A stretch of DNA of 64,000 nt from Pseudomonas kilonensis. Lineage in GTDB: Bacteria > Pseudomonadota > Gammaproteobacteria > Pseudomonadales > Pseudomonadaceae. Below, one piece after another: positions 43,901 through 54,974 of this stretch (the first letter of the stretch is position 1; every line of letters starts with the position of its first letter). The notes beneath the pieces were generated by a model that saw only the letters and a program-made list of their open reading frames with translations, did no database searches and had not been told where the DNA came from. Location of the stretch: NCBI RefSeq assembly GCF_001269885.1, contig NZ_LHVH01000017.1, forward strand, positions 930,001 through 994,000, given 5' to 3'. The position numbers and the translations under genes are program-made.

Positions 43901-46900
43901 TCAGTTGTCGTAACCGAGGTTTGGCGACAGCCAGCGCTCAGTCAAGCTCAAGTCCTGGCCCTTGCGCGCGGTATAGCTCTGCACCTGGTCCTTGTCGATC
44001 TTGCCCACGGCGAAGTATTGCGCCTGAGGGTGGGCGAAATACCAGCCGCTGACCGCCGCTGCCGGGAACATGGCGTAGTGTTCGGTGAGGAACACACCGC
44101 TGCGCCCGGCCTTCAGTTCGCTGGCCTCGGGGTCGAGCAGGCGGAACAGGGTGGCTTTCTCGGTGTGGTCCGGGCAGGCCGGGTAGCCGGGGGCAGGGCG
44201 GATGCCGGTGTATTGCTCTTTGATCAGGGCGTCGTTGTCCAGGTGCTCGTCCTGGGCGTAACCCCAATGTTCCTTGCGCACCTGCTGGTGCAGCCATTCG
44301 GCACAGGCTTCGGCCAGTCGGTCGGCCAGGGCCTTGACCATGATCGAGTTATAGTCGTCGCCGGCCTCCTGGTAGGCCTTGGCGACTTCTTCGGCGCCGA
44401 TGCCGGCGGTGGTAATGAAACCGCCGACGTAGTCGGTCACGCCGCTGTCCTTCGGCGCGACGAAGTCGGCCAGGGAGAAGTTCGGCTTGCCATCGGTCTT
44501 GATGATCTGTTGGCGCAGGTGATGCAGGCGCGCCAGTGGCTTGCCATCGTCGCCGTAGACTTCCAGGTCATCGTCGTGCACCTGGTTGGCCGGCCAGAAG
44601 CCGAACACGGCGCGGGCGCTGATGAGTTTCTCGTCGATCAGCTTGCGCAGCATCGCCCGGGCGTCGGCGTACAGCGCGGTGGCGGCTTCACCGACCACTT
44701 CGTCGGTGAGGATGCGCGGGTATTTGCCGGCCAGGTCCCAGGAAATGAAGAACGGTGTCCAGTCGATGTATTCGGCCAGGACGTTCAGGTCGATGTTGTC
44801 CAGCACCTTGGCGCCGGTGAAAGTCGGCTTGACCGGCTGGTAGCTGCTCCAGTCGAACTGTGGCTTCTTGGCCACGGCGGCGGGGTAGCTCAGGCGTTCG
44901 GTGCGGGCGCTGCGGTTGGAAGTACGCTCGCGCACTTCGATGTAGTCCAGGCGGGTTTTCTCGACGAACGCCGGCTTGAGTTCCTTGGACAGCAACTGGG
45001 TCGCCACGCCCACGGCGCGGGAGGCGTCGGTGACGTAGATCACCGCGTCGTTGCTGTACTTGGGCTCGATCTTCACCGCCGTGTGGGCCTTGGAGGTGGT
45101 GGCCCCGCCAATCATCAGCGGCAGGTGGAAGTCCTGGCGCTGCATCTCGCGCGCCACATGCACCATTTCATCCAGGGACGGGGTGATCAGCCCAGACAGG
45201 CCGATGATGTCGCATTTCTGCTCCTTGGCCACCTGCAGGATCTTCTCCGCCGGCACCATCACGCCCAAGTCGACGATGTCATAGCCGTTGCAACCGAGCA
45301 CTACGCCGACGATGTTCTTGCCGATGTCATGCACGTCGCCCTTGACCGTGGCCATCAGGATCTTGCCCTTGGCCTCCGGCTTGTCGCCTTTTTCCGCCTC
45401 GATGAACGGGATCAGGTGGGCCACGGCCTGCTTCATCACGCGGGCGGACTTGACCACCTGGGGCAGGAACATTTTGCCGGCGCCAAACAGGTCGCCGACG
45501 ATGTTCATGCCGGCCATCAGCGGGCCTTCGATGACCTCGATCGGCCGGGCGAAAGACAGTCGCGATTCCTCGGTGTCTTCAACGATGTGGGTGGTGATGC
45601 CCTTGACCAGCGCATGCTCCAGGCGCTTGTTCACTTCCCAGCCGCGCCACTCTTCGGTTTCCGCTTCCTTGACGCTGCCGTCACCCTTGTACTTGTCGGC
45701 GATGGCCAGCAAGGCGTCGGTGCCTTCGGGGGTGCGGTTGAGGATCACGTCTTCCACGGCGTCGCGCAGTTCCACCGGGATCTGGTCGTAGATCTCCAGT
45801 TGGCCGGCGTTGACGATGCCCATGGTCAGGCCCGCGCGGATTGCATAGAGCAGGAACACCGAGTGGATCGCCTCGCGCACCGGGTTGTTGCCGCGGAACG
45901 AGAAGGACACGTTGGAGACCCCGCCCGAGGTCAGCGCGTAGGGCAGTTCGTCGCGGATGTAGGCGCAAGCGTTGATGAAATCCACGGCATAGTTGTTGTG
46001 CTCTTCGATACCGGTGGCGACGGCGAAGATGTTCGGGTCGAAGATGATGTCTTCCGGCGGGAAGCCGACTTCATTGACCAGGATGTCGTAGGAGCGTTTG
46101 CAGATTTCCTTCTTGCGCGCCTCGGTGTCGGCCTGGCCGGCTTCGTCGAAGGCCATCACCACTACGGCGGCGCCGTAGCGCTTGCACAGCTTGGCGTGAT
46201 GGATGAACTGCTCGACGCCTTCCTTCATGCTGATGGAGTTGACGATGCCCTTGCCCTGGATGCACTTGAGGCCGGCTTCGATCACTTCCCACTTGGAGGA
46301 GTCGATCATGATCGGCACGCGGGAGATGTCCGGTTCGCCGGCAATCAGATTGAGGAAGGTCACCATGGCCTTCTTCGAATCGAGCATGCCCTCGTCCATG
46401 TTGATGTCGATCACCTGGGCGCCGGCCTCGACCTGTTGCAGGGCCACTTCCAGGGCTTCGGTGTAGTTGTCTTCGCGGATCAGCCGGGCGAACTTGGCGG
46501 AACCGGTGATGTTGGTCCGCTCGCCGACGTTGACGAACAGCGAACTGCGATCGATGGTGAACGGTTCCAGGCCCGACAGGCGGCAGGCCCGCGGGATCTC
46601 CGGGATTGGCCGCGGCGCGTAGCCGGCCACGGCTTTGGCGATGGCTTCGATGTGCGCCGGGGTGGTGCCGCAGCAGCCGCCGACAATGTTCAGGAAACCG
46701 CTCTGGGCGAACTCTTCGATGACCTTGGCCGTTTCGGCTGGCAGTTCGTCGTATTCACCGAACTCATTGGGCAGGCCGGCGTTGGGGTGGGCCGATACGT
46801 GGGTGCTGGCCTTGTTCGACAGCTCTTCCAGGTACGGGCGCAATTCGCTGGCGCCGAGGGCGCAGTTCAGGCCCACGGAGATCGGCTTGGCGTGGGCCAC

Positions 46901-47611
46901 CGAGTTCCAGAAGGCTTCGGTGGTCTGGCCCGAGAGGGTGCGGCCGGAGGCGTCGGTGATGGTGCCGGAGATCATGATCGGCAGTTCGACGCCCAGTTCT
47001 TCGTAGACCCCTTGCACGGCAAAGATCGCCGCCTTGGCGTTCAGCGTGTCGAAAATGGTTTCGATCAGGATCAGGTCGGCGCCGCCTTCGATCAGGCCCT
47101 TGGTGGCCTCGGTGTAGTTTTCCACCAGTTCGTCGAAGGTCACGTTTCGGTAGCCGGGGTTGTTCACATCCGGTGACAGCGAGCAGGTGCGGCTGGTCGG
47201 GCCGAGCACGCCGGCGACGAAGCGCGGCTTGTCCGGGGTTTCCAGGGTCTTGGCGTCGGCCACTTTACGGGCCAGGCGCGCGCCTTCCAGGTTCAGCTCG
47301 TAGGCCAGGCTCTGCATGCCATAGTCGGCCTGGGACACCTGGGTGGCGTTGAAGGTGTTGGTCTCCAGGATGTCGGCGCCGGCATCCAGGTAGGCTTTTT
47401 CAATGGCACCGATCACGTCGGGGCGGCTGAGCACCAGCAAATCGTTGTTGCCCTTGACGTCGCTCGGCCAGTCGGCGAAGCGCTTGCCGCGGTAGTCCTG
47501 TTCTTCCAGCTTGTAGCTCTGGATCATCGTGCCCATGCCGCCGTCGAGGATCAGGATGCGTTCCTTGAGGGCTTGCTGGAGAAGATAAAGGCGAGCGCTG
47601 CGATCAGACAT
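43901..47611 (-). CDS. metH: cobalamin-dependent methionine synthase
   Basis: This cytoplasmic enzyme moves the methyl group of 5-methyltetrahydrofolate via cobalamin to homocysteine, giving methionine. It has 1236 residues (E. coli 1227). Four modules are visible. The homocysteine domain opens with [13 protein letters not shown] and has the zinc cysteines in VGGCCGTTP. The folate domain contains [17 protein letters not shown]. The cobalamin domain has [21 protein letters not shown], in which Asp-x-His-x-x-Gly places the axial His. The C-terminal activation domain contains [12 protein letters not shown]. The start is ATG 47611 ([12 protein letters not shown]). No riboswitch was recognised before it. 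It depends on the cobalamin made or salvaged by the genes at 50.9-60.6 kb. Confidence 0.97.
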   Translation of the reverse strand: MSDRSARLYLLQQALKERILILDGGMGTMIQSYKLEEQDYRGKRFADWPSDVKGNNDLLVLSRPDVIGAIEKAYLDAGADILETNTFNATQVSQADYGMQSLAYELNLEGARLARKVADAKTLETPDKPRFVAGVLGPTSRTCSLSPDVNNPGYRNVTFDELVENYTEATKGLIEGGADLILIETIFDTLNAKAAIFAVQGVYEELGVELPIMISGTITDASGRTLSGQTTEAFWNSVAHAKPISVGLNCALGASELRPYLEELSNKASTHVSAHPNAGLPNEFGEYDELPAETAKVIEEFAQSGFLNIVGGCCGTTPAHIEAIAKAVAGYAPRPIPEIPRACRLSGLEPFTIDRSSLFVNVGERTNITGSAKFARLIREDNYTEALEVALQQVEAGAQVIDINMDEGMLDSKKAMVTFLNLIAGEPDISRVPIMIDSSKWEVIEAGLKCIQGKGIVNSISMKEGVEQFIHHAKLCKRYGAAVVVMAFDEAGQADTEARKKEICKRSYDILVNEVGFPPEDIIFDPNIFAVATGIEEHNNYAVDFINACAYIRDELPYALTSGGVSNVSFSFRGNNPVREAIHSVFLLYAIRAGLTMGIVNAGQLEIYDQIPVELRDAVEDVILNRTPEGTDALLAIADKYKGDGSVKEAETEEWRGWEVNKRLEHALVKGITTHIVEDTEESRLSFARPIEVIEGPLMAGMNIVGDLFGAGKMFLPQVVKSARVMKQAVAHLIPFIEAEKGDKPEAKGKILMATVKGDVHDIGKNIVGVVLGCNGYDIVDLGVMVPAEKILQVAKEQKCDIIGLSGLITPSLDEMVHVAREMQRQDFHLPLMIGGATTSKAHTAVKIEPKYSNDAVIYVTDASRAVGVATQLLSKELKPAFVEKTRLDYIEVRERTSNRSARTERLSYPAAVAKKPQFDWSSYQPVKPTFTGAKVLDNIDLNVLAEYIDWTPFFISWDLAGKYPRILTDEVVGEAATALYADARAMLRKLIDEKLISARAVFGFWPANQVHDDDLEVYGDDGKPLARLHHLRQQIIKTDGKPNFSLADFVAPKDSGVTDYVGGFITTAGIGAEEVAKAYQEAGDDYNSIMVKALADRLAEACAEWLHQQVRKEHWGYAQDEHLDNDALIKEQYTGIRPAPGYPACPDHTEKATLFRLLDPEASELKAGRSGVFLTEHYAMFPAAAVSGWYFAHPQAQYFAVGKIDKDQVQSYTARKGQDLSLTERWLSPNLGYDN

Positions 47612-47766
47612 AGGACTACCTGGAAAAAAGACCATTACGAAGGCCGGGATGATAGCAAACCTGTGCAGGATTTGATCATGATGGGCTTTTGCATGAATAT
47701 CGCTCATGTTTGCAAGGCGATGCTGGCCCGGTAGAATCGCCGGACTATCTCTTAGGGACCCGAGAC

Positions 47767-50058
47767 ATGCCGTACCGCGTCTTATTCGGCAGTCTGTTGC
47801 TGCTGTTGTGTTTTACCGCAGCCGCCGGGAGTCCCGCTCCCGCGATCTCCTACACTCGCGACGTCCAGCCGATCTTCACGGAAAAATGCGTGGCCTGTCA
47901 TGCCTGCTACGACTCCGCTTGCCAGTTGAACCTGGGCAGCGGCGAAGGTGCGGCACGGGGAGCGAGCAAGCTGTCGGTGTACGACGGCGAGCGGCGCCAG
48001 GCGGCCGATCCGACTCGCTTGTTCTATGACGCCTCCGGCCCGCGCGCCTGGCAGCGCAAGGGCTTTTATTCAGTGCTCGACGCCCAAGGCAGCCAGGCTG
48101 CCCTGATGGCGCGCATGCTGGAGTTGGGCCACCGCACACCGTTGCAGCCCAACGCCAAGCTGCCGGAAGAGATCGTGCTGGGCCTCAATCGTGAAAACAG
48201 CTGCGCGATGCCGGATCAATTCAACGAATACGCAGGCAGCCATCCCAAGGAAGGCATGCCCCTGGCTGTCACCGGCCTGACCGACCAGCAATACCAGACC
48301 CTGCAAAGCTGGCTGGCCGCAGGCGCCCCCATCGATCAGCAGGCCCTGGCGCCGAGTGCGGCCGAAGCCTTGCAGGTGGTGCAATGGGAAAACCTGCTCA
48401 ATGCCCCGGGCGCCCGGGAAAGCCTGGTGGGCCGCTGGTTGTTCGAGCATTGGTTCCTGGCGCACATCTATTTCAAGGGCGGCGAGCCGGGGCATTTCTT
48501 CCAGTGGGTCCGTTCGCGCACGCCCACCGGCCAGCCCATCGACCTGATCAACACCCGCCGACCGAACGATGATCCCGGCACCCGCGTCTATTATCGGCTC
48601 TGGCCGGTGCAAGGGGTGATCGTGCACAAGACCCACATCACCTACGGCTTGAGCGCGGCGAAGATGGCGCGGATCAAGAGCCTGTTCTACAGCGGCAAAT
48701 GGCAGGTCTCCGCGTTGCCGGGCTACGGCCCGGAGCGCCGGGCCAATCCGTTTTCCACCTTCGAAGCGATCCCGGCCCAGGCGCGCTACCAGTTTATGCT
48801 CGATAACGCCGAGTATTTCGTGCGCACCTTCATCCGCGGGCCGGTGTGCCGGGGCCAGATTGCCACGGACGTGATCCGCGACAATTTCTGGGCGCTGTTC
48901 CAGGACCCCGAACACGACCTGTACATCACCGACCCGAACTACCGCGGCCAGGCCACGCCGCTGTTGGCGATGCCGGGGCAGAACGACGACGTGGGCAGCG
49001 TCGTCAGCCTGTGGCTCGACTACCGCGACAAACGCAACGAGTACGAGGCCTTGCGCCGCGACAACTATGCCGAGCTGCCGGCGCCGAGTTGGTCGACGCT
49101 GTGGGCCGGTAACGACAACGCGCTGCTGAGCATTTTCCGGCATTTCGACAGTGCTTCGGTCACCAAGGGGTTGATCGGCGAAGTGCCGCAGACGATGTGG
49201 CTGTTCGACTTCCCGTTGCTGGAGCGCACCTATTACCAGTTGGCGGTAAATTTCGATGTGTTCGGCAACGTGTCCCACCAGGCCCAGACCCGGCTGTATT
49301 TCGACCTGATCCGCAACGGTGCGGAGCAGAATTTTCTGCGCCTGATGCCGGCTGACGCCCGGGAAGGCTACCTGGACGATTGGTACCAGGCTGGTGGCCA
49401 ATTCAAGATGTGGCTCGATTACGAGGCCATCGACGATGACACATCGACCGCCCTCAAGCTTGACGAGCTCGACCCCAAGGGCGATTTCACCCAGCAACTG
49501 CTGGCCCGGTACGGCGAGCTGAATGCCCGTCCCGATCCGATCAACCGCTGTGACGGTGCCTACTGCTCGCGCCCGAACATCGACCCGGCGCTGCAAAACG
49601 CCGAACAGGCCCTCAGCCGCCTGGTGTCGCGCCCGGCGGCGGGGCTCAAGGTGATCGACCAACTGCCGGAAGCGACCCTGCTGCGCGTCGAAACCGCCAG
49701 CGGTCAGCGTGAGGTCTACAGCCTGCTGCGCAACCGAGCCCACAGCAACGTCGCGTTCCTGCTGGGCGAGGAGCGGCGCTACCAGCTGGGGCTGGACACG
49801 CTGACGGTCTACCCGGGTGTGTTCAGCAGCTATCCGAACTTCATGTTCAACATTCCGGCCGGGCAAGTGCCGGCGTTCGTCGAGGCCATGCAAGGCGCCC
49901 AGGATGCGCCAGCGTTCGAGCGGATTGTCGAGCGCTGGGGCATTCGCCGCAGCCACCCGCAGTTCTGGTACTACTTCCACGACCTGAGCCAATACATCCA
50001 GGAGACGGAGCCCGTGGAAAGCGGTGTGTTGGACATGAATCGCTACCAGAACCTCTGA
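47767..50058 (+). CDS. cti: fatty acid cis/trans isomerase
   Basis: This periplasmic haem enzyme converts cis-unsaturated fatty acids of membrane lipids to trans, stiffening the membrane against solvents and heat. It has 763 residues (P. putida Cti about 766). The signal peptide is [20 protein letters not shown]. The c-type haem motif is [13 protein letters not shown], near residue 43, typical of Cti. The gene is divergent from metH, with AGGGA before ATG 47767; the longer frame would overlap the metH leader. Cti is nearly confined to Pseudomonas, Vibrio and relatives and supports the organism assignment. Confidence 0.95.
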   Translation: MPYRVLFGSLLLLLCFTAAAGSPAPAISYTRDVQPIFTEKCVACHACYDSACQLNLGSGEGAARGASKLSVYDGERRQAADPTRLFYDASGPRAWQRKGFYSVLDAQGSQAALMARMLELGHRTPLQPNAKLPEEIVLGLNRENSCAMPDQFNEYAGSHPKEGMPLAVTGLTDQQYQTLQSWLAAGAPIDQQALAPSAAEALQVVQWENLLNAPGARESLVGRWLFEHWFLAHIYFKGGEPGHFFQWVRSRTPTGQPIDLINTRRPNDDPGTRVYYRLWPVQGVIVHKTHITYGLSAAKMARIKSLFYSGKWQVSALPGYGPERRANPFSTFEAIPAQARYQFMLDNAEYFVRTFIRGPVCRGQIATDVIRDNFWALFQDPEHDLYITDPNYRGQATPLLAMPGQNDDVGSVVSLWLDYRDKRNEYEALRRDNYAELPAPSWSTLWAGNDNALLSIFRHFDSASVTKGLIGEVPQTMWLFDFPLLERTYYQLAVNFDVFGNVSHQAQTRLYFDLIRNGAEQNFLRLMPADAREGYLDDWYQAGGQFKMWLDYEAIDDDTSTALKLDELDPKGDFTQQLLARYGELNARPDPINRCDGAYCSRPNIDPALQNAEQALSRLVSRPAAGLKVIDQLPEATLLRVETASGQREVYSLLRNRAHSNVAFLLGEERRYQLGLDTLTVYPGVFSSYPNFMFNIPAGQVPAFVEAMQGAQDAPAFERIVERWGIRRSHPQFWYYFHDLSQYIQETEPVESGVLDMNRYQNL

Positions 50059-50104
50059 TCGACAGCGCCGGCGGCAAACTCCGTGCCGCCGGGCGCTTTC
50101 CTGA

Positions 50105-50758
<654 letters not shown>

Positions 50759-50792
50759 TTGTGGCGATACCATCTTGCGATCAGCTCGTAAC

Positions 50793-50911
50793 CTGTGGGA
50801 GCGAGCTTGTGGGAGCAAGGCTTGCCCGCGATGCAAACACCTCGGTGTAGCTGATAGACCGAGGCGACGCCTTCGCGGGCAAGCCTTGCTCCCACAGGTT
50901 CGCTCCCACAG
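50793..50911. repeat. nested REP: one class inserted inside another
   Basis: An outer pair begins CTGTGGGAGCGAGCTTG and ends CGCTCCCACAG. Inside sits a complete pair of the AAGGCTTGCCCGCGA class (GTGGGAGCAAGGCTTGCCCG ... complement). The outer arms are cut short exactly where the inner pair begins. Confidence 0.8.
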
Positions 50912-50938
50912 GGGGATCCAGGTGGATTCTCTGGCGAG

Positions 50939-51685
50939 TCAGGGTCTATAGAGATGCGCATGCCCGGCGCGGTACAGCGAAGACTCGCTGAACACATCAT
51001 TGCCCAGCACGCGTCCCACCAGAATCAGCGCCGTGCGGCGAAAGCCCTTGGCGTGTACCTTTGCCGCGATATCGTCCAGTGTCCCCATCACCCAATCCTG
51101 ATCCGGCCAGGTCGCCCGGTGGATGACCGCAATCGGGCAATCGGCGCCATAGTGGGGCCGTAGTTCGTCGACGATTTTTTCCAGATGATTGACCCCCAGG
51201 TGAATCGCCATGGTCGCCCCGTGCTGCGCCAGGCTGCCCAGTTCTTCCCCAGCGGGCATCGGGCTTTTGTCGGCGTAGCGGGTGAGGATCAGGCTTTGGG
51301 AAATGTCCGGCAAGGTCAGTTCGGCGCCCAGCAGGGCGGCGCAGGCTGAGGTCGCGGTCACGCCCGGGATGATTTCGAAAGGGATGTCCAATTCCCGCAG
51401 GCAACGAATCTGCTCGCCAATGGCACCGTACAGGCTCGGGTCGCCGGAATGCACCCGGGCCACGTCCTGGCCCTTGAGATGGGCACTCTTGATCAATTCG
51501 ATGATCTGTTCCAGATGCAGCTCGGCGCTGTTAATCACCTGTTCGGCACAGTGGCCTTCCAGGACGGCGGTCGGCACCAGGGAGCCGGCGTAGATGATCA
51601 CCGCGCAGTGGCGGATCAGTCGCTGGCCTTTGACCGTGATGAGGTCCGGGTCGCCGGGGCCGGCGCCGATGAAGTAAACGGTCAT
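50939..51685 (-). CDS. cobM: precorrin-4 C11-methyltransferase
   Basis: This SAM-dependent methyltransferase of 248 residues methylates C-11 of precorrin-4 in the aerobic (late-cobalt) cobalamin pathway. The N-terminus MTVYFIGAGPGDPDLITVKG is the family signature, and the Gly-rich HSGDPSLYGAIGEQ with IPGVTATSACAALLGAELTL completes the tetrapyrrole methylase fold. AAGGAG precedes ATG 51685. It is last in a minus-strand run cbtB-cbtA-cobE-cobM that starts at a cobalamin riboswitch, but a 77-base gap separates it from cobE. Confidence 0.95.
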   Translation of the reverse strand: MTVYFIGAGPGDPDLITVKGQRLIRHCAVIIYAGSLVPTAVLEGHCAEQVINSAELHLEQIIELIKSAHLKGQDVARVHSGDPSLYGAIGEQIRCLRELDIPFEIIPGVTATSACAALLGAELTLPDISQSLILTRYADKSPMPAGEELGSLAQHGATMAIHLGVNHLEKIVDELRPHYGADCPIAVIHRATWPDQDWVMGTLDDIAAKVHAKGFRRTALILVGRVLGNDVFSESSLYRAGHAHLYRP

Positions 51686-51762
51686 GACCGGCTCCTTTGA
51701 AAGGTGGGTGAGTGTCGCCCAGATGAAGATCGCTCATGATCCTGGGCGCCGATTATCGGGAT

Positions 51763-52167
51763 TTACGCCACGACCGCCAATGCCAACGTGCTCTTGGGGC
51801 CTTTTTGGCGAGTAATCAGCAGCGTCGCGGGCGGTGTGCCCAAGTGGTCGGCCAAGGCCAGGGCGGCGCTTTCGGCGATGCCGTAGCAACCGGTGCGCTC
51901 GAAGGCGATCTCGGAGCGGTGACTGAGCCGCTGCTCGTAGCTGGCCAACTGTTCGACACTGAAACAGGTCAGCGGCAGGGCCAGTTGCCCGGCCAGCTCC
52001 AGCAGCCCGGGCTCGTCACGTTTGAGGTCGATACTGGCCAGGGCCCGTACCCGATGAAGTTCGATGCCGTGGGCCAGCAGCGTCTCGTCGAGCAAGGCCC
52101 GCAGCGTGCTGGCCGGGCAACCACGCTGGCAGCCCAGGCCGATCACCAGGATCGGCTCGGCGCTCAT
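51763..52167 (-). CDS. cobE: cobalamin biosynthesis protein CobE
   Basis: This encodes 134 residues, the size of CobE (also the C-terminal domain of CbiG). Motifs are VIGLGCQRGCPASTLRALLD at the start and GCYGIAESAALALA, then a Lys in ITRQKGPKSTLALA. CobE is required for the aerobic pathway, probably around ring contraction or as a tetrapyrrole-binding helper. Its start overlaps the cbtA stop by 4 bases (ATGA), showing one operon with the transporter. Confidence 0.93.
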   Translation of the reverse strand: MSAEPILVIGLGCQRGCPASTLRALLDETLLAHGIELHRVRALASIDLKRDEPGLLELAGQLALPLTCFSVEQLASYEQRLSHRSEIAFERTGCYGIAESAALALADHLGTPPATLLITRQKGPKSTLALAVVA

Positions 52168-52859
52168 GCGTCGTGGTGGGCTTGGCCGTCACGGCGAAAC
52201 AGCCAGGCGCTGATCAGGCCCAGGGCCAGCCAGAACGCGACGTTGGTCAACTGCGAGGCGATCTTGAACTGGCTCTCAAGCGCTTCGGGCGCCAGCATCG
52301 AGTGGACTTCGGGCTGCGGTGCGCCGATGACGTGGGGCACCAGCAACGTCGCCACACCCAACAGCTTGAGCAGCCAATGCCGGCCGAAGGCGATCAAGGC
52401 AATGCCCACCGCCGTGGACGCCGCGGTGCCGATCCACCACATCTGCCGCTGGGCCAGGTCGGCCGCTGCGGTGCCAGGCAGCTCCGGCGGCAGGCCAAGT
52501 GTCGGCGCCAGGACGAAAGTGGCATAGCCGGCCAGGCCCCAGAGCAGGCCTTGGGACGTGCGAGTCGGTGCGCGCAAGGTGTACAGGCCCGCCAGCATCA
52601 GGGCAAAACCCACGGCAACTACCAGGTTACCGCCGGTGGTGGACAGCACGCGCTGCCAACCGTCTTCCGGCTCCCAGGCCTCGGCATCATGGGTATGAGC
52701 CGCCCCGTCGGCGTGTTCATGGACCTCGGTCGCCGGGGCCTTCTCGAAGGTTTCCGCCTGGAGAATCAGCGGCGATACCCAGAAACTTTGCAGCAGGGTC
52801 AGCAGCAGGGCGGCCAGCAAGCCGCTGAAACCGGCGGTCTGCGCGATACGCTTGATCAT
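52164..52859 (-). CDS. cbtA: predicted cobalt transporter CbtA
   Basis: This 231-residue membrane protein has about five hydrophobic segments, beginning MIKRIAQTAGFSGLLAALLL. A His-rich periplasmic loop (EVHEHADGAAHTHDAEAWE, residues about 45-63) could collect cobalt. CbtA with CbtB is a predicted cobalt uptake system under B12-riboswitch control, defined by comparative genomics. The next gene upstream is cbtB, 11 bases away; downstream is cobE. The start is ATG 52859; the long open frame upstream of it is an out-of-phase shadow of cbtB and the riboswitch. Confidence 0.92.
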   Translation of the reverse strand: MIKRIAQTAGFSGLLAALLLTLLQSFWVSPLILQAETFEKAPATEVHEHADGAAHTHDAEAWEPEDGWQRVLSTTGGNLVVAVGFALMLAGLYTLRAPTRTSQGLLWGLAGYATFVLAPTLGLPPELPGTAAADLAQRQMWWIGTAASTAVGIALIAFGRHWLLKLLGVATLLVPHVIGAPQPEVHSMLAPEALESQFKIASQLTNVAFWLALGLISAWLFRRDGQAHHDA

Positions 52860-52870
52860 GTCGTCAGTTC

Positions 52871-53059
52871 TCAATGGCACGGGAAGGCGGCGCTGTGACG
52901 GGTATCGTGAGCGGCGTTGTGCACCGCTTCGATGTGGGAGAAACCGGCGAAATAGACCAGCCCCGCGCCCAGGATCGAAGCAAGGATCGCGGCGCTCAGG
53001 CGTTGGCTCAGGGTGGTGGTGCTGCTGGCGGTGCGGGCGGTGCTGCTGATGGTCGACAT
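52871..53059 (-). CDS. cbtB: predicted cobalt transporter subunit CbtB
   Basis: This is a 62-residue single-pass membrane protein: Ser/Thr-rich N-terminus (MSTISSTARTASSTTTLSQR), one membrane segment (AAILASILGAGLVYFAGF), and a C-terminus with several His (HIEAVHNAAHDTRHSAAF) that fits metal binding. The pattern H-x5-H-x3-H is usual in CbtB. It is the first gene after the minus-strand cobalamin riboswitch. GGAAG lies upstream of ATG 53059. Confidence 0.92.
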   Translation of the reverse strand: MSTISSTARTASSTTTLSQRLSAAILASILGAGLVYFAGFSHIEAVHNAAHDTRHSAAFPCH

Positions 53060-53169
53060 GGCGCTTCCCTCTGTTCTTGTTCAGTGGGCATTCGAGCGCG
53101 ATGAGACCCCGGGCGAAAGCCCACCAAGGTTCGAACAGCGCCCGCCCACCGCGGGTTTGTTGATGCATG

Positions 53170-53375
53170 AGTCATGGGCCGGTCTCCGGGCTCGCGAGGG
53201 GCCGGGCTTGCGCCTGGCCTGCAAGCGTCACCTTCCCATGTCCTGGGACACAGTGGTTCAGACGCTTCGCTCGCTTACCGTTGCGGGGGCAGCACCGGAC
53301 TGACGTGGCCTTGAAGTAAAGCACACGATTCACCGGTTTCCCGTTTCACCCTGTGAAGGGCACCCATAACTAGGC
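53170..53375 (-). promoter_or_regulatory. cobalamin riboswitch controlling cbtB-cbtA-cobE-cobM
   Basis: On the minus strand the leader shows GGGAAACCGGTGAAT, then GTGCTGCCCCCGCAACGGTA and, near the 3' end, the B12 box region GAGCCCGGAGACCGGCC. These are the conserved parts of the B12 (cobalamin) riboswitch in the right order and spacing. With adenosylcobalamin bound it should shut off expression of the cobalt transporter genes. Boundaries are approximate. Confidence 0.88.
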
Positions 53376-53447
53376 GCACAGGAGAGCATGGGCGGGGCTG
53401 GGTCGTCAATTGGCATGGGGTTTCAGGCTGACACTGAGTTGCGCCCT

Positions 53448-53537
53448 TCGCGAGCAGGCTCGCTCCCACAATGAATCTCGCCGATCACAGAACTCATGTT
53501 CAACAAAGATCAACTGTGGGAGCGAGCCTGCTCGCGA
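53448..53537. repeat. REP pair in tail-out orientation between two riboswitches
   Basis: TTCGCGAGCAGGCTCGCTCC at the left faces outward from GTGGGAGCGAGCCTGCTCGC at the right: the order is reversed compared with most pairs in the window. The core is GAGCCTGCTCGCGA. Confidence 0.8.
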
Positions 53538-53595
53538 TGAGGCCCGTCCATGCGCCGCAACACGCTCTGGCGATTGACCCGCCCCCACACCCTGC

Positions 53596-53800
53596 GTAGC
53601 CTTGCGCCTTCGAGGTTCTTCGGCACGTGCCGGAGCTAAGAAGGGAACGCGGTCCAAGCCGCGGCTGCCCCCGCAACTGTGAACGGTGCTGTTTCTGCGA
53701 GGCCACTGTGCATGCCTTTAAAACGGGCGCACGGGAAGGCGCAGCAATTGCCAGTCGAAAGATTGGCCCGCCGTCAGCCAGGAGACCTGCCTCGAGACAG
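53596..53800 (+). promoter_or_regulatory. cobalamin riboswitch controlling cobW-cobN
   Basis: The plus-strand leader contains GGTTCTTCGGCACGTGCCGG, the GCTGCCCCCGCAACTGTGA core, GGCCACTGTGCATG and the B12 box GTCAGCCAGGAGACCTGCC, in canonical order. It precedes cobW by about 105 bases. High cobalamin should repress cobW-cobN and the downstream chelatase ATPase. Boundaries are approximate. Confidence 0.93.
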
Positions 53801-53906
53801 ATTCTCACTACAACCGGGCGGGGTGATCCGGTGGCGAAATCTTCCGCGCGCGCCTGTGCCAGCGGTTGTCGTCCCGTTTGCCCGCCACCTTGCCAAAGGG
53901 CATCCG

Positions 53907-54971
53907 ATGAAAACACTGGCCAAACTCCCCGTCACCATCGTCACCGGTTTCCTCGGCTCGGGTAAAACCACCTTGCTGCGGCACATGCTCGACAACGCTC
54001 AGGGCCGCCGTATCGCCGTGATCGTCAACGAGTTCGGCGAGCTGGGCATCGACGGCGAGATCCTCAAGCAGTGCTCCATCGGCTGCACCGAAGAAGAAGC
54101 CAACGGCCGCGTCTATGAACTGGCCAACGGCTGCCTGTGCTGCACGGTGCAGGAAGAGTTCTTCCCGGTGATGCGCGAGCTGGTGGCCCGGCGTGGCGAC
54201 CTCGACCACATCCTCATCGAAACCTCCGGCCTGGCCTTGCCCAAGCCGCTGGTCCAGGCCTTCCAATGGCCGGAAATCCGCAGCGCCTGCACCGTTGATG
54301 CGGTGATCACCGTGGTCGACAGCCCGGCCGTGGCCGCCGGTACCTTTGCCGCGTTCCCCGACCAGGTCGATGCCCAGCGCAAACTCGACCCGAACCTGGA
54401 CCACGAATCGCCGCTGCACGAACTGTTCGCTGACCAACTGGCGAGCGCCGACCTGGTGATCCTCAACAAGGCTGACCTGATCAGCCCTGAAGACCTGGCC
54501 AAAGTTCGCCTGGAAGTCGCCGAAGAGCTGCCACCGGCGGTCAAGGTCATCGAAGCCAGCAGCGGTCGCCTGCCGCTGGATGTACTGATCGGCTTGGGCG
54601 CTGGTTCCGAAGAACACATCGACGGCCGCCACAGCCATCACGACCATCACCACGATGGCGACGATGATGACCACGATCATGACGCCTTCGATTCCATTTC
54701 CATCGAACTGCCCCAGGCTGACGAAAGCCTGCTGCTCGACGCGTTGACGCAACTGGTGGTCCAGCACGGCGTACTGCGAGTCAAGGGTTTCGCGGCGATC
54801 CCGAACAAGCCGATGCGCCTGTTGATCCAGGGCGTCGGGACGCGTTTCGACAAGCATTTCGACCGCCAGTGGGGCGCCGAGGAAGCGCGGGTCACCCGTC
54901 TGGTGCTGATCGGCCAGGCGCTTGACGCCGCGCTGCTCGAAGCGCAATTGCGCGCCGCCCTCGGGGCCTAA
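53907..54971 (+). CDS. cobW: cobalamin biosynthesis GTPase CobW
   Basis: This is a 354-residue G3E-family GTPase, a likely metal chaperone that delivers cobalt to the chelatase. The P-loop is GFLGSGKTTLL near residue 15. The metal site GCLCCTVQEEF (CxCC) lies near residue 73. NKADL is the guanine-specificity motif. A His/Asp-rich loop HSHHDHHHDGDDDDHDHD sits near residue 240. The C-terminal CobW_C domain ends the protein. ATG 53907 is the first start giving the family N-terminus, MKTLAKLPVTIVTGFLG; the longer frame runs into the riboswitch. cobN follows after 3 bases. Confidence 0.95.
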   Translation: MKTLAKLPVTIVTGFLGSGKTTLLRHMLDNAQGRRIAVIVNEFGELGIDGEILKQCSIGCTEEEANGRVYELANGCLCCTVQEEFFPVMRELVARRGDLDHILIETSGLALPKPLVQAFQWPEIRSACTVDAVITVVDSPAVAAGTFAAFPDQVDAQRKLDPNLDHESPLHELFADQLASADLVILNKADLISPEDLAKVRLEVAEELPPAVKVIEASSGRLPLDVLIGLGAGSEEHIDGRHSHHDHHHDGDDDDHDHDAFDSISIELPQADESLLLDALTQLVVQHGVLRVKGFAAIPNKPMRLLIQGVGTRFDKHFDRQWGAEEARVTRLVLIGQALDAALLEAQLRAALGA

Positions 54972-54974
54972 GCC

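Noticed and set aside
44018..47176. A 1052-codon open frame on the plus strand over metH
   Set aside because: MetH on the minus strand is certain; the opposite frame is long only because of GC-rich third positions and has no recognisable motif.
52164..53168. A 334-codon version of CbtA starting within the riboswitch
   Set aside because: The extra 103 N-terminal residues run out of phase through cbtB and the leader; the true CbtA N-terminus MIKRIAQT is at 52859.
53679..53906. A longer CobW starting in the riboswitch
   Set aside because: The added residues are a translation of the conserved RNA element; the family N-terminus starts at 53907.
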